46,439 bases of DNA from Thioalkalivibrio sp. (GCF_007692535.1 NZ_REBW01000144.1:1-46439), one strand, 5' to 3'. Shown: positions 21,599-31,971, counted from the first letter of the stretch. A program made the numbers and translations. Notes: generated from the letters alone by a model not told the origin.

Positions 21599-23545
21599 AT
21601 GAAACAGGGACGCAAGCGCGACGCAGGCAAGGATTCGAGGAAGAAGCCGGGACGCGACTGGAGCAGTGGCACCGGCGACTCGAGAGGTGCGCCTGACGGC
21701 GTCTGGGAGAAGTGGCTGATCTTCGTCTGGCTGTCGCTCGCCCTTCTGTTCGCGTTTCATTTGATGGAGCAGTGGGAGGAACAGCCCCAGCACACGGTTT
21801 TGACCTACAGCGAATTTCTGCAGGCGCTCGAGGAGGGTCATGTCCGCGAGGTGGTCCTGCGGGGACAGGATGTCAGGGGCAACCTGACGGAAGCCGGCCG
21901 CGAAGCTCTGGACGTCGAGGAGCCTGGGTCATTCGAGACGGTCCGCCCGGAGCTGGCCGGCGAGTCCCTGTTGCAGAAGCTTCAGGAGTCTGAGGTGGAT
22001 ATCGCCGCGGAACCGGCCGAGCTGCCCTGGTGGCAACAGATGCTGATCCGTGCCTTGCCCTTTCTGCTGCTGCTGGGTCTGCTGGTGTGGTTCTGGTATC
22101 GCATGCAGCAGCGCACGATGGCCGGGGGCGGCGGCGCATTCGGTTTCGGCAAATCGACCGCCAAGCGGATTCGCAGCGAAGACAGCGACACGCGCATGGA
22201 TGACGTCGCCGGCGTCGAGAATGCGAAGAAGGAAATCATGGAAACGGTGGAATTCCTGAAGGACCCCGATCGCTTTCGGGAACTTGGTGCGCGAATCCCC
22301 CGCGGTATCCTGATGATGGGACCGCCCGGCACCGGCAAGACGCTTCTCGCACGAGCGGTGGCGGGTGAAGCAGGTGTGCCGTTCTTCAGCATCAGCGGTT
22401 CGGAATTCATCGAGATGTTCGTCGGCATGGGGGCCTCCCGCGTTCGTGACATGTTCAAGCGTGCCAAGGAGGAGGCGCCCTCGGTGGTCTTCATCGATGA
22501 GCTCGACGCGGTCGGTCGCTCCCGCGGCGCCGGCATGGGGGGTGGCCACGACGAGCGGGAGCAGACGCTGAACCAGATCCTGTCCGAGATGGATGGTTTC
22601 GAGGGCGAGGAATCAGTGGTGGTGCTGGCCGCGACCAACCGGCCCGACGTGCTGGACAAGGCGTTGCTCCGGCCTGGGCGGTTCGACCGCAAGATCACCC
22701 TGGAGAACCCCCATCGCGAGGCTCGGCGGGCCATCCTGAAAGTGCACACCAAGTCGATGCCGCTGGCGGATGACGTCGATCTCGACCGCATCGCCGCCGG
22801 GACCATCGGGTTCTCCGGTGCCGATCTGCGCAACCTGGCCAACGAGGCGGCGCTGTTTGCCGGGCGCCGTGGATTGGAACGGGTGGACGGGGCCTGCTTT
22901 TCCGATGCCCGCGACCGAATCATGCTGGGCGAGACGCGGGAACAGGGGCTTTCGGACCAGGATCGTCACATCGTCGCCTACCACGAGGCAGGGCATGCGC
23001 TGCTGGCCTATTTGTTGCCCAATGCCGATGCGCTAGAGAAGGTGACCGTGGTTCCCCGGGGGCGCGCCCTCGGCGTGACGGCCCAGGTGCCTGAAGAGGA
23101 GCGGTACAACTTCAGCGAGGCCTATCTGCGCGACAAGATTGCGGTGATGTTCGGCGGCCGGCTGGCGGAATCGATCATCTTCAACGAGGTGAGCAGCGGC
23201 GCGGAGAACGATCTCCGGCAGGCGACCCGCCTGGCGCGAAAAATGGTCGCGCACTGGGGCATGAGTGAACGGATTGGGCCGGTTTCCTTTCCCCAGAGTG
23301 AGCAGCAGGTCTTCCTCGGTCGGGAACTGGGCCAGGAGCGGGAACACAGTGAGACCACTGCGACCGCCATCGACGAAGAGATCAGGGCGCTGCTCGGTGC
23401 GATCGAACGCGGTGCGCGAGAGACACTGGAGGAAAACCGCGATGCGCTGGAGACGCTCGCGGAGGCATTGGAGGAGCGTGAAACGCTCGAAGTCGAGGAA
23501 ATTCGGGAGATCCTGAAAGGAAAGGTTCGGCAAGAAAAGGCCTGA
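21599..23545 (+). CDS. ftsH: ATP-dependent zinc metalloprotease FtsH
   Basis: FtsH is a membrane-anchored AAA+ protease that degrades misfolded membrane proteins and selected regulators. The 648-residue protein has a basic N-terminus, TM1 (~36-55), a periplasmic domain, TM2 (~148-166), Walker A 'GPPGTGKT' (241), Walker B 'VVFIDELDA' (Asp ~300), arginine-finger and 'RPGRFDR' motifs, and the zinc site 'HEAGH' (462-466). ATG 21599 ('acgaggaggtag' upstream) gives the normal FtsH N-terminus. The track's 21338 start runs back into ppsA. It is not next to rlmE/folP, the usual gammaproteobacterial setting, so it may be an additional paralogue. Confidence 0.95.
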   Translation: MKQGRKRDAGKDSRKKPGRDWSSGTGDSRGAPDGVWEKWLIFVWLSLALLFAFHLMEQWEEQPQHTVLTYSEFLQALEEGHVREVVLRGQDVRGNLTEAGREALDVEEPGSFETVRPELAGESLLQKLQESEVDIAAEPAELPWWQQMLIRALPFLLLLGLLVWFWYRMQQRTMAGGGGAFGFGKSTAKRIRSEDSDTRMDDVAGVENAKKEIMETVEFLKDPDRFRELGARIPRGILMMGPPGTGKTLLARAVAGEAGVPFFSISGSEFIEMFVGMGASRVRDMFKRAKEEAPSVVFIDELDAVGRSRGAGMGGGHDEREQTLNQILSEMDGFEGEESVVVLAATNRPDVLDKALLRPGRFDRKITLENPHREARRAILKVHTKSMPLADDVDLDRIAAGTIGFSGADLRNLANEAALFAGRRGLERVDGACFSDARDRIMLGETREQGLSDQDRHIVAYHEAGHALLAYLLPNADALEKVTVVPRGRALGVTAQVPEEERYNFSEAYLRDKIAVMFGGRLAESIIFNEVSSGAENDLRQATRLARKMVAHWGMSERIGPVSFPQSEQQVFLGRELGQEREHSETTATAIDEEIRALLGAIERGARETLEENRDALETLAEALEERETLEVEEIREILKGKVRQEKA

Positions 23546-23662
23546 TCTCCGCAAGCCCCCTGGACAGGGTGGTCGGCCGAATGCTTTCCCGTTGAACTCT
23601 CTGCCATCGCGAGTGGGCCATGAATCGGGCCCTTGTGAAATCCAACCCTTGGAGACTATGCC

Positions 23663-24178
23663 ATGAGCCTTGATGACAAACACGTCGCCATCCTGGTTGA
23701 GGACGATTACCAGGAGCTTGAACTGCATTACCCGCGCCTGCGGTTGCTGGAGGCCGGGGTGCGCGTCTCCGTGCTGGGCGCTGGCAAGCCCGGATACGCC
23801 AGTGCAAAGGGTTACACGGTGACGGCGGACGCAAGCGCCGATGACGTCGACCCCGCTGTTTTCGACGCGGTGATCATCCCGGGCGGAATGGCACCTGACA
23901 AGATGCGAAGGCACCGCGCGATGGTCGATCTGGTGCGGGCGATCCATGAGCAGGGCAAGCCGGTGGCATGGATCTGTCACGGTGGGTGGATGGCGGTGTC
24001 GGCCGGTATCCTGCGCGGAAAGCGGGCGACGTCCTTTCACTCGATCCGCGATGACATGGTCAATGCGGGGGCCGAGTGGTGTGACGAGGAGGTTGTGCGC
24101 GACGGCAATCTGATCAGCAGCCGCACCCCCGACGATCTGCCCGCCTTTTCCCGTACGTTCCTCGAGGCGTTGGGCTGA
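23663..24178 (+). CDS. DJ-1/PfpI family protein
   Basis: The 171-residue protein is a class I glutamine-amidotransferase-like fold of the PfpI/YhbO branch. It has the nucleophile elbow 'AWICHGGWMAVSAG' with Cys105, 'VIIPGGMAPDKMRR' upstream, and 'ISSRTPDDLPAFSRTFLEAL' at the C-terminus. Members are reported as stress-linked deglycase or glyoxalase-like enzymes or chaperones. The exact activity here is not decidable. 'ttggagactatgcc' supplies a good ribosome site. Placed next to a GNAT gene (7-nt gap), it probably forms a two-gene unit. Confidence 0.92.
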   Translation: MSLDDKHVAILVEDDYQELELHYPRLRLLEAGVRVSVLGAGKPGYASAKGYTVTADASADDVDPAVFDAVIIPGGMAPDKMRRHRAMVDLVRAIHEQGKPVAWICHGGWMAVSAGILRGKRATSFHSIRDDMVNAGAEWCDEEVVRDGNLISSRTPDDLPAFSRTFLEALG

Positions 24179-24185
24179 TCCGGTC

Positions 24186-24689
24186 ATGACGACGATCCGG
24201 TATGCGAACAGTGGGGACGCGGCCGCGATTGCGGCCATATGGAATCCGCAGATCCTCGACACCGCGTTCACCTTCGATCACCGGGTCTACTCGGTGGATG
24301 ACATCGCAGCCATGATCGTGCAGCGTCAGGCTGCCGGCCATGTCTGGTTTGTCGTGGAGCACGGGGGACAAGTTTCGGGCTTTGCCAGTTTTGCGCCGTT
24401 CCGTCAGGGCGATGGTTATGGCCGGACGATGGAGCACACCATCTTTCTGGATCCGGAGGCTGGAGGTGATGGCCTGGGTGAAACCCTGATGCAGGCCATC
24501 GAGCACGAGGCGCGGGCGCGGGGCGTGCATTCCCTGATCGCCTGTGTGACGGGCGAGAACGGCGTCGCCCTGAAGTTCCACCGGAATCTCGGGTTTGCGA
24601 CGGTCGGCATGATTCCGCAGGCTGGTTGCAAGTTCGGTCGCTGGATCGATCTGGTGATCCTGCAGAAAATGCTTCCTGATTCGAAATGA
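24186..24689 (+). CDS. GNAT N-acetyltransferase of the phosphinothricin acetyltransferase type
   Basis: This 167-residue single-domain GNAT protein starts 'MTTIRYANSGDAAAIAAIWN' and carries 'FASFAPFRQGDGYGRTMEHT', as in PAT/Bar and YncA (MnaT)-like enzymes. The acetyl-CoA loop region is 'DPEAGGDGLGETLMQAIE', followed by 'ENGVALKFHRNLGFATVG'. The family acetylates small amines such as phosphinothricin or methionine analogues. The native substrate is unknown. It lies 7 nt after the DJ-1-like gene and is probably translated from the same message. Confidence 0.9.
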   Translation: MTTIRYANSGDAAAIAAIWNPQILDTAFTFDHRVYSVDDIAAMIVQRQAAGHVWFVVEHGGQVSGFASFAPFRQGDGYGRTMEHTIFLDPEAGGDGLGETLMQAIEHEARARGVHSLIACVTGENGVALKFHRNLGFATVGMIPQAGCKFGRWIDLVILQKMLPDSK

Positions 24690-24763
24690 TGCGCTCCGAT
24701 CAGCAGCCCGAGTGCAGGCCGCCCGTGGTCGGATTCGTGTTGTTTGAAGGGGCGCGGATGGAT

Positions 24764-24829
24764 GTGGGAGGCCAGCCCCTGGCCGATGGGTTTTCCGGCC
24801 CCAGATCGGCGAGAGGGCTCGCCTCCTAC
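24764..24829. repeat. BIME-like inverted REP pair, copy A
   Basis: Two inward-facing arms ('gtgggaggccagcccc' and, on the other strand, 'gtaggaggcgagccct') each end in 'GCCGAT' and flank 'gggttttccggccccag'. A related copy lies at 35525-35591. It falls within the 328-bp gene-free stretch 24690-25017, which otherwise holds the promoter and hairpin listed next. Confidence 0.75.
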
Positions 24830-24853
24830 GGGCAATCAGGAACACGAAAGGCT

Positions 24854-24882
24854 TTGAAGATTTCGGTGTCGGCCTCTATACA
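24854..24882 (+). promoter_or_regulatory. Sigma-70-type promoter for the coiled-coil gene
   Basis: TTGAAG (24854-24859), a 17-nt spacer and TATACA (24877-24882) fit the consensus well. The -10 lies in the loop of an 8-bp inverted repeat (TCGGCCTC at 24869, GAGGCCGA at 24893), which could serve as an operator. The next gene on this strand starts 136 nt downstream. Confidence 0.45.
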
Positions 24883-24895
24883 TAAGGGAATCGAG

Positions 24896-24942
24896 GCCGA
24901 TCCACAGCACTGGGTTTGGCCTGGTGGCCTGTGTGGATCGGC
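24896..24942 (+). promoter_or_regulatory. Hairpin in the presumed 5' UTR of the coiled-coil gene
   Basis: A perfect 11-bp stem (GCCGATCCACA / TGTGGATCGGC) encloses a 25-nt loop between the promoter and the start codon. It shares bases with the preceding inverted repeat (GAGGCCGA), so two alternative pairings are possible. A regulatory function is inference. Confidence 0.4.
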
Positions 24943-25017
24943 TCGGACAGGTTCATGCCAAATCGGTCGTCGCAGCTGCGGCGGTCCGGTTTCCCCCTCG
25001 ACAAAAAGGAGATGACG

Positions 25018-25305
25018 ATGAGCGATCGCGATGCATATGTGAAAAAGATGCAGGCAAAAATCGAAGAGTGGAACGCGGATCTTGCCAAGCTGGAGGCACA
25101 GTCCAAGGAGGCCGAAGCCGACATGCGGGTGAAATACGACAAGCAGATCGAAGAACTGCGTGAGCAGCGCAATGAGGCCGAGGAACGGCTTCGGGAGATG
25201 CAGGAAGCGAGTGGAGACTCCTGGAAGCGGTTGCGTGACGGGATGGAATCGGCATGGGATGACATGACGAAGGCATTTCGGGACGCTGCGGATCGTTTCA
25301 GATGA
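25018..25305 (+). CDS. 95-aa charged coiled-coil protein (copy 1)
   Basis: The protein is almost entirely Glu/Lys/Arg/Ala/Gln-rich with heptad-like spacing ('KMQAKIEEWNADLAKLEAQ', 'KQIEELREQRNEAEERLRE') and an amphipathic end 'AWDDMTKAFRDAADRFR'. It has no signal peptide or membrane segment. It resembles small coiled-coil proteins sometimes labelled stress-response proteins, but I know of no firm function. ATG 25018 has 'aaaggag' at 6 nt spacing; ATG 25012 is too close to that site. A copy of equal length with about 73% identity (69/95 by hand count) is at 45974-46261. Confidence 0.88.
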   Translation: MSDRDAYVKKMQAKIEEWNADLAKLEAQSKEAEADMRVKYDKQIEELREQRNEAEERLREMQEASGDSWKRLRDGMESAWDDMTKAFRDAADRFR

Positions 25306-25314
25306 TCCGATGAT

Positions 25315-25360
25315 GCGGCGGGCGGATTCACCCTAGACGACGGGGTGGTCCGCGCCGCCG
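25315..25360. terminator. GC-rich hairpin between convergent genes
   Basis: Arms 'gcggcgggcggattcaccc' and 'ggggtggtccgcgccgccg' pair with small bulges around a ~9-nt loop, ten bases after the coiled-coil stop. There is no T-run on the + side. It may act as a bidirectional barrier between this gene and treZ. Confidence 0.4.
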
Positions 25361-25414
25361 TGTGATCCCGGTTGTCAGAACTTCCACTTGAATATAGAAA
25401 GAATCGCCAAGTCT

Positions 25415-25428
25415 TTTATATATATAAA
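25415..25428. other. 14-bp AT palindrome downstream of treZ
   Basis: TTTATATATATAAA is a perfect palindrome in an AT-rich patch (25385-25435) inside otherwise GC-rich DNA, between the convergent coiled-coil and treZ genes. It could aid transcription termination, be a protein-binding site, or be neutral. Confidence 0.4.
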
Positions 25429-25446
25429 GTATACCCTGTCAAGGGG

Positions 25447-27186
25447 CTACCGGCCGACACCCAGGACGGCGACCGATTCACCGGGAAGCACGAGGGTGTC
25501 GCCCTGCCAGTCGATGCCGGGGCCGGACCGCAACAGCAGCTGCTGCCCGCGGGCCTCAGGACACTCCACCGATTGCGGCTCGGGGTGAAGGTTGCAGGCG
25601 ATCGTCACTTCAGGGCGCACCAGGATCAGCCAGCGACGCTGTTCGTCAAACCGGACGTTAACCTCCTGCAGGCGGTCGTCGGCGAAGGCGGGGTCGCTGC
25701 GGCGCAACCCGATGAGTGCTCGGTGCCAATCCAGGATTTCCGCATGCGGTCCCTGCAAGCATTCATCCCAGTCGAGCCGGGAGCGTTCGTAGGTTTCCCG
25801 CGACTGGGGGTCGGGAATGCTCTCGGGATCCCAGCCGAAGGCCGCGAATTCCTCCCGACGGCCTTCGCGCACGGCAGCCGCCAGTTCCGGGTCGTGGTGA
25901 TCGGTGAAGTACAGGAACGGGCTCCTCGCGCCCCATTCCTCGCCCTGAAACAACATGGGTACGAACGGAGACGTCAGGACCAGCGCCGCGCCGACCTTGA
26001 GTAACCCTGGGGAGAGGAGGTGGCTGCTGCGCTCGCCAGTGGCGCGATTGCCGATCTGGTCGTGATTCTGCAGGCAGCCGACGAAGCGTCGGCCCGTCAA
26101 TCCGTTCGCCGGACGGCCATGGGTACGCCGCCGGTAGCGGGAGTAGATTCCGCCGTATGCGAATCCGCGCATCAGGACCCGCGCGAGCGGTTCCAGTTGG
26201 CCGAAGTCTGCGTAGTAGCCATCGGCTTCCCCGGTCAGGGCGGCATGCAGGGCGTGATGGAAGTCCTCGTTCCACTGCGCATCCAGGCCGTAGCCGCCGA
26301 CCTCGACCGGGCGTACCAGCCGCGGATCGTTCAGGTCACTCTCGGCGATCAGCACCAGGGGGCGCCCGGTACCAGCTTCGAGCCTTCGCACCTCGTCGGA
26401 CAGGGCCTCGAGGAAATGTATCGCCGAGGTGTCGACGATGGCGTGGACCGCATCGATGCGGAGCCCGTCGATATGATAGTCCCGCAGCCACATCAGGGCA
26501 TTGTCGATGAAAAAACGACGAACCTCGTCGCTGTAAGCACGGTCCAGGTTGACCGCGTCGCCCCAGGGCGTGCTATAGGCGTCGGTGAAGTAGGGGCCGA
26601 AACGGGCGAGATAGTTGCCGTCGGGGCCGAGGTGGTTGTAGACCACGTCGAGCAGCACGGCCAACCCGCGGCGATGGCAGGCATCGACGAGTCGCTTCAG
26701 CGCATCCGGCCCGCCGTAGGCGTGGTGGGGTGCGAACAGATCGACGCCATCGTAACCCCAGCCCTGCTCCCCGGGAAATTCCTGTACCGGCATCAGTTCC
26801 AGGTGCGTGATGCCCAGCTTGACCAGGTGGTCCAGCCTGTCGATCACCGCGTCGAAGCTGCCCTCGGCAGTGAAGGTGCCGACGTGAATTTCGATGATCA
26901 CGGCCGCGGAAAGGGGCGGCGCTCGCCAACCCGCATCGCTCCATTCGAAGGTGTCGTGTTCCACCCAGCGCGAGGGTCCGTGTACACCCAAGGGTTGCCA
27001 TGGCGAGCGCGGATCCGGGAAGGGCCCCTCTCCGTCGACATGGAACGCGTAGTCCACTCCATGCGCCAGGGCACCGGATTCGGCCGTCCACCAGTCGTCC
27101 TCCCGGCGCAGCATCGGCGTTTGGGACCCGGCACATTCGAGCACGACTTTCTCAGCGCTTGGTGCCCAGACCTTCAACAGGGTCAC
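25447..27186 (-). CDS. treZ: Malto-oligosyltrehalose trehalohydrolase
   Basis: TreZ releases free trehalose from the maltooligosyl-trehalose made by TreY. The 579-residue protein starts '[17 protein letters not shown]' (CBM48-like) and has 'DVVYNHLGPDGNYL', 'GLRIDAVHAI' (nucleophile Asp245), 'LIAESDLND' (acid/base Glu282) and 'LQNHDQIGNR' (Asp376). The first two lie at nearly the numbering reported for Sulfolobus TreZ (D252/E283). The ORF track extends 300 residues upstream into treY. The correct start is the GTG at 27186, which overlaps the treY stop as GTGA with 'gtggaggag' just before it. It is the third gene of a glgX-treY-treZ operon. Confidence 0.95.
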   Translation of the reverse strand: MTLLKVWAPSAEKVVLECAGSQTPMLRREDDWWTAESGALAHGVDYAFHVDGEGPFPDPRSPWQPLGVHGPSRWVEHDTFEWSDAGWRAPPLSAAVIIEIHVGTFTAEGSFDAVIDRLDHLVKLGITHLELMPVQEFPGEQGWGYDGVDLFAPHHAYGGPDALKRLVDACHRRGLAVLLDVVYNHLGPDGNYLARFGPYFTDAYSTPWGDAVNLDRAYSDEVRRFFIDNALMWLRDYHIDGLRIDAVHAIVDTSAIHFLEALSDEVRRLEAGTGRPLVLIAESDLNDPRLVRPVEVGGYGLDAQWNEDFHHALHAALTGEADGYYADFGQLEPLARVLMRGFAYGGIYSRYRRRTHGRPANGLTGRRFVGCLQNHDQIGNRATGERSSHLLSPGLLKVGAALVLTSPFVPMLFQGEEWGARSPFLYFTDHHDPELAAAVREGRREEFAAFGWDPESIPDPQSRETYERSRLDWDECLQGPHAEILDWHRALIGLRRSDPAFADDRLQEVNVRFDEQRRWLILVRPEVTIACNLHPEPQSVECPEARGQQLLLRSGPGIDWQGDTLVLPGESVAVLGVGR

Positions 27187-29840
27187 GGTTTCTCCTCCAC
27201 TCTTTCCAGCAGCGCCACGGGAAACGGCGCAAGGATCTCGGCGACCGATTGGTCCCCACCCTCGAGCAAAGCGCCGGAGAGGCGGTTGTTCCATCGCCCC
27301 GGCGGTAGCGGCAGCACGGTATCCTTCCAGTCGTCGTCCAGCCCCAGGACCAGCCGGGGTACCAGGACCAGCACGTCGCCACCGCGCAGGTAGGCAACCG
27401 CATGTGCGGCTTTTTCCCCTCGGGGCGCGATCGGCTCGTAGGCGCCTTCGGGACCGAATGCCTCCCGTCGCTTGCGGCGCAGCGCCAGCGCCTCGCGGAG
27501 GACCCATAACTTCGGAAGTCCCTCGTCCGCGCGCGCCAGGATCTGCGCGGGCGAGGGCGTGTCGAGTGCCGAGAGCAGGAGGCGCCGCCGTTCGAAATCC
27601 ACCGGCCTGCGATTGTCCGGATCCACGAGACTCAGATCCCAGAGCTCCATTCCCTGGTAGATGTCGGGAACACCAGGGGCAGTGCACTTGATCAGCGTCT
27701 GTGCGAGGCTGTTGACGCGGCCGGCGGAGACCAGCGGCGCCACAAAGGTTTCCATCTTCTCCCTGAATTCCGCATCGCTCAGCAGGCGGCTCGCGAACTC
27801 CTGTACCGCCCGTTCGTAGTCGGGGTTCTGTTGCGTCCAGCTGGTGTGGTGCTTGGCCTCGCGCACCGCCTTTTCCAGGTAAGCGGTCACGCGCTCGGTC
27901 TCGATGGGCCAGGTGCCCATCAGCGTCTGATACAGCAGGTATTCGGTCGCGGGATCGGGCCAGTCGCCCGAGCGATGGCGAGCATTGTGGTGAATCCAGT
28001 CCCGCACCGCCCGGCCCCAGAGCTGGGGAATCTCCGACAGCAGCAGCAGCCGTGCCCGTACGTCTTCGCTGCGCTTGGTGTCGTGCGTGGAGCTCGCGAG
28101 CATGGCCGTGGGATGCCGGCGACAGGAGTGCAGGCATGCCTGGTGAAAGTCGTCCACGGACATCCCGAATCGTTCGGGATCGCCTCCGACCTCGTTCAGC
28201 GCCGCCAGGCGATGAAACCGGTAAAACGCGGTGTCCTCCACGCCCTTGGCCATGGCCGGGCCTGTCAGCTGCTGAAAGCGCAGCGCGAATTCCGTCTCCA
28301 GGCCACCTTCCACACGCAGTAACAGGAGTGCCTGAAGGAAGTCCAGCAACTCGTCATCCAATTGCGACGATTGGCTCCGGGCCTGATCGATGGCCGTGGA
28401 GACATAGCCCGCGTCTGCTTCGGTAACGTCGCTGCCACTCGCCACGTAGGTCCGGTACACGGGGAAGCAAGTCGCGACCTCGAGGAGTGCCTGGTAGAGC
28501 TGTTCGCGCGAGTAGTCGCGGTGCCGACGGTGCCTTTCGCAGATCGTGACGAACAGCGAGGCCAGCCGTTGCAGTTCGCTGCCCAGCAGTTCGCGAAGGA
28601 CCTGGTGCTTGCTCTCGAGAACCAAGGCATGAAAATCCGCCGAATCACCCGAGATCTCTTCGTAAAGCCAGGTCAACGGCAACTCGCCCGATGGGTCGAC
28701 GAAGAGTCCCTGCAAGCGGTTCAGAAAGTCATAACCCGTACTGCCCGCAATGGACCAGTCCTCCCGCAGTTGCTCGCCCGTTTCGAGGATCTTCTCCGCA
28801 ACGATCCAGGCACCGGGGCAGGCCTCGCGCAGACGACGGAAATACTGGGCCGGGTCGCGTAGCCCATCGGGGTGATCGACGCGAAGGCCCTGTACCGTTC
28901 CGTCCCGGACCCAGCGGATCGGCAGGGCGTGGATGGCCTCGAAAACCTCGCGCCGTTCCACACGTAATCCCGCCAGGTCATTGATATCGAAAAACCTTCG
29001 ATAGCCGAGATCCTGGGCAGCGGTCTTCCACCAGGCGAGCCGGTAGTTCTGCCTGTCGATCAATGCATCCAGGGCATCGGCGTCGCCGTTGATCCAACCC
29101 AATTCGCTCTCGACCGCGGCACGGGCCTCGGCGTCCTTCCGGAACGATTCATCCAGGAGCCGGTGGATCACCTGCTGATCGCGTTGGCGTCTTTCCATCA
29201 AGTCAAGTGCGGTGACCTGGGGGCGTGGCAGGCGTGCGCAGGACTCCGCCAGGAAGCCGAGCAGTTCCAGACCGCTGCGGCGGTAAACGCGCTGCAGAAG
29301 GGTGCTGAGTGAGGAAGGGTCGATGGGGAAACGGTGTTCGTGATAGTGAAGAGTGAACAGGCCCTCGTTAAAACGGAGTTGCAGATCGCCCGCTTCAAGC
29401 ACCCGGCCGTAGTGGTCGCCCAGCACCGGCAGCAGGACCTTGTTCGGCCAGCGTTCCTCCGACGATTCCCAGTCCACGTCGAAGTAGAGCGCATAACGGC
29501 TGGAGGGACCGTTCTCGAGGACGTCCCACCACCAGGGATTCTGATCTCCGGCGATGGCCATATGATTGGGCACGATGTCCAGCACCTGACCCATCCCGGC
29601 GTTGTCCAGCGCGGCGGAGAGTCGCTGGCGTGCCTCTTCTCCACCCAGTTCCCGGTTCACGCGGGAGGGATCGACCACATCGTAGCCATGGGTGCTGCCG
29701 TGCGCCGCTTGCAGGAACGGGGAGAGGTAGACGTGACTGATGCCGAGTTGCGCGAGATAGGGGACGACGTCGGATGCGTCGTCCAGCGTGAAGCCGGGGT
29801 GGAGTTGCAGCCGGTAGGTGGCCAGCGGTTCAGCAGGCAC
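27183..29840 (-). CDS. treY: Malto-oligosyltrehalose synthase
   Basis: TreY converts the reducing-end alpha-1,4 bond of a linear glucan to the alpha,alpha-1,1 bond of trehalose. The 885-residue protein has '[16 protein letters not shown]', '[22 protein letters not shown]', '[20 protein letters not shown]', '[13 protein letters not shown]' (nucleophile Asp322), 'WIVAEKILE' (Glu349) and '[15 protein letters not shown]', all diagnostic. I chose the GTG at 29840 because the protein then begins just before the conserved 'ATYRLQ', and because it overlaps the glgX end by only 11 nt. The 29909 ATG would add a non-conserved stretch overlapping glgX by 80 nt. The Shine-Dalgarno is weak, which suggests coupling to glgX. 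Confidence 0.94.
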   Translation of the reverse strand: MPAEPLATYRLQLHPGFTLDDASDVVPYLAQLGISHVYLSPFLQAAHGSTHGYDVVDPSRVNRELGGEEARQRLSAALDNAGMGQVLDIVPNHMAIAGDQNPWWWDVLENGPSSRYALYFDVDWESSEERWPNKVLLPVLGDHYGRVLEAGDLQLRFNEGLFTLHYHEHRFPIDPSSLSTLLQRVYRRSGLELLGFLAESCARLPRPQVTALDLMERRQRDQQVIHRLLDESFRKDAEARAAVESELGWINGDADALDALIDRQNYRLAWWKTAAQDLGYRRFFDINDLAGLRVERREVFEAIHALPIRWVRDGTVQGLRVDHPDGLRDPAQYFRRLREACPGAWIVAEKILETGEQLREDWSIAGSTGYDFLNRLQGLFVDPSGELPLTWLYEEISGDSADFHALVLESKHQVLRELLGSELQRLASLFVTICERHRRHRDYSREQLYQALLEVATCFPVYRTYVASGSDVTEADAGYVSTAIDQARSQSSQLDDELLDFLQALLLLRVEGGLETEFALRFQQLTGPAMAKGVEDTAFYRFHRLAALNEVGGDPERFGMSVDDFHQACLHSCRRHPTAMLASSTHDTKRSEDVRARLLLLSEIPQLWGRAVRDWIHHNARHRSGDWPDPATEYLLYQTLMGTWPIETERVTAYLEKAVREAKHHTSWTQQNPDYERAVQEFASRLLSDAEFREKMETFVAPLVSAGRVNSLAQTLIKCTAPGVPDIYQGMELWDLSLVDPDNRRPVDFERRRLLLSALDTPSPAQILARADEGLPKLWVLREALALRRKRREAFGPEGAYEPIAPRGEKAAHAVAYLRGGDVLVLVPRLVLGLDDDWKDTVLPLPPGRWNNRLSGALLEGGDQSVAEILAPFPVALLERVEEKP

Positions 29841-31971
29841 AGCGGAGCACCACGATGGAACGGGGCTGGACGCGTAGGGTGCTGCCAGCCTGCATTTTCT
29901 CCTCGTCATCGACCCAACCGGAATTCGTATCGAGTTCCTGGATCCACTGCTCCGCCCACTCGGCGCCGGGAAGCGCGAAGTCGAGCGCTTCGTGATGAGC
30001 GTTGAAGATGAGATAGAAGCCGTCGTCGAGTACGCGCTCGCCCTCGGGATCGGGAGTGGTGATCGAGCGCCCGTTGATGAAGACCCCTAGCGACTGGGCA
30101 GAGCCCTCGCCCCAGTGTTCTTCCGCCATCTGTACGCCATCGGGAGTGAACCAGGCGATGTCCTTGATATCATCCCCATGGATCGCGCGGCCCTGGAACC
30201 AGCGCCGGCGCCGAAACACCGGATGGTCCAGGCGCAATCGGATCAGGCGGCGCGTGAATGCCAGGAGATCTTCGTCCACGTTTTCCCAGTCGTACCAGGA
30301 GATCTCGTTATCCTGGCAGTAGACGTTGTTGTTGCCCTCCTGGGTGCGGCCGATTTCGTCTCCTCCGAGCAGCATGGGGACGCCCTGGGACAGCACCAGC
30401 GTGACCAGGAAATTGCGCTGCTGGCGCTGCCGCAGCGCGTTGATCTCCGGGTCGTCCGTCGGCCCCTCGGCGCCGCAGTTCCAGGAACGGTTGTGGCTCT
30501 CGCCGTCCCGATTGTCCTCACCGTTGGCCTCGTTGTGCTTCTCGTTGTAGGAGACGAGGTCGCGCAGGGTGAACCCGTCATGCGCGGTGACGAAGTTGAT
30601 GCTCGCGTGCGGCCAGCGTCCGGACAATTCGTACAGATCGGAACTGCCGGTGAGCCGGTAGGCGAATTCCCCGAGGGTCTGGTCCTCGCCGCGCCAGAAA
30701 TCGCGGACGGTATCGCGGTACTTGCCGTTCCACTCCGACCACAGGGGCGGAAAGTTGCCGACCTGGTAGCCGCCTTCTCCGAGGTCCCAGGGTTCCGCGA
30801 TCAGCTTCACCTGGCTGATGACCGGGTCCTGCTGGATGATGTCGAAGAACGCCGAGAGCCGGTCGACCTCGTGGAGTTCGCGGGCCAGCGTGGACGCCAG
30901 ATCGAAGCGAAAACCGTCGACATGCATCTCCAGCACCCAATAGCGCAGCGAGTCCATGATCAGTTGCAGCACGTGCGGGTGCCGCATGTTCAGGCTGTTG
31001 CCGGTCCCCGTGTAGTCCATGTAGTGGCGGGGATTCTCGTTGACCAAACGATAGTACGCTGCATTGTCGATTCCCTTCAGGCTCAGCATGGGGCCCAGGT
31101 GGTTGCCCTCGCTGGTGTGGTTGTAGACGACGTCCAGGATCACCTCGAGTCCGGCCCGATGCAGGGCCTTGACCATGGTCTTGAATTCCCGCACCTGGCC
31201 GCCATCCGACCCGTCGGCCGCGTATTCGTTGTGAGGGGCGAGGTAGGCGATGCTGCTGTATCCCCAGTAGTTGCGCAGGCCGCGTTCTTCGAGAAACGCG
31301 TAGTGGATGAACTGGTGGACCGGCATCAGTTCGACCGCGGTGATGCCGAGATCGGTCAGGTATTCGATCATGGCCGGATGCGCGAGGCCGGCGTAGGTGC
31401 CGCGCAGCTCCTCCGGAATTGCCGGGTGCTGGACGGTCAGCCCCTTCACATGGGTCTCGTAAATGATCGTCTCGTGCCAGGGGGTATGCGGATGCCGGTC
31501 GTGTTCCCAGTCGAATTCAGGATCAATGACCACCGACTTTGGAACGAACGGAGCACTGTCTGCGTCGTTGAAGGAGTCCTCCGGATCATCGAAATGATGC
31601 GGGAATACCGCTTCGTCCCATTCAACGGCGCCGTCCACCGCCTTTGCATAGGGATCGAGCAGAAGCTTCGCCGGGTTGCAGCGGTGGCCCTGCTCGGGAT
31701 CCCACGGGCCGTGCACACGGTACCCGTACCGCTGACCCACACCGACGCCGGGCAGGTAGCCGTGCCAGCAAAGAGCAGTGACCTCGGTGAGGTCGTGAGA
31801 TGCGGTCTGCCTGCCCTTGGCGTCGAAGAGACAGAGTTCCACCCGTTCCGCCACCTCGGAGAACAGTGAGAAGTTGGTGCCCTTGCCATCGAAGCTGGCA
31901 CCGAGGGGGTAGGGCTCTCCGGGCAATACGGCTGGGCTGTCGGGCGGACGGGTCGTGGATTTCCGTGACAC
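29830..31971 (-). CDS. glgX: Glycogen debranching enzyme (GlgX/TreX type)
   Basis: This enzyme hydrolyses alpha-1,6 branches to give linear maltodextrins for TreY. The 713-residue protein has an N-terminal CBM48 region ('[18 protein letters not shown]'), then '[17 protein letters not shown]', '[13 protein letters not shown]' (nucleophile Asp357), '[16 protein letters not shown]' (Glu393) and '[20 protein letters not shown]'. Start choice: the GTG at 31971 has 'aaggagg' 4 nt upstream and gives '[19 protein letters not shown]'. The ORF track's 32142 start adds 57 residues of low plausibility. Because it sits upstream of treY and treZ, it is more likely a TreX-like supplier of linear chains than a general glycogen mobiliser. 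Confidence 0.95.
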   Translation of the reverse strand: MSRKSTTRPPDSPAVLPGEPYPLGASFDGKGTNFSLFSEVAERVELCLFDAKGRQTASHDLTEVTALCWHGYLPGVGVGQRYGYRVHGPWDPEQGHRCNPAKLLLDPYAKAVDGAVEWDEAVFPHHFDDPEDSFNDADSAPFVPKSVVIDPEFDWEHDRHPHTPWHETIIYETHVKGLTVQHPAIPEELRGTYAGLAHPAMIEYLTDLGITAVELMPVHQFIHYAFLEERGLRNYWGYSSIAYLAPHNEYAADGSDGGQVREFKTMVKALHRAGLEVILDVVYNHTSEGNHLGPMLSLKGIDNAAYYRLVNENPRHYMDYTGTGNSLNMRHPHVLQLIMDSLRYWVLEMHVDGFRFDLASTLARELHEVDRLSAFFDIIQQDPVISQVKLIAEPWDLGEGGYQVGNFPPLWSEWNGKYRDTVRDFWRGEDQTLGEFAYRLTGSSDLYELSGRWPHASINFVTAHDGFTLRDLVSYNEKHNEANGEDNRDGESHNRSWNCGAEGPTDDPEINALRQRQQRNFLVTLVLSQGVPMLLGGDEIGRTQEGNNNVYCQDNEISWYDWENVDEDLLAFTRRLIRLRLDHPVFRRRRWFQGRAIHGDDIKDIAWFTPDGVQMAEEHWGEGSAQSLGVFINGRSITTPDPEGERVLDDGFYLIFNAHHEALDFALPGAEWAEQWIQELDTNSGWVDDEEKMQAGSTLRVQPRSIVVLRCAC

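Noticed and set aside
26020-27393. 457-codon + strand frame across treZ/treY
   Set aside because: Antisense to TreZ, whose catalytic motifs and GTGA start are clear.
30115-31869. 584-codon + strand frame across glgX
   Set aside because: Antisense shadow of the debranching enzyme gene.
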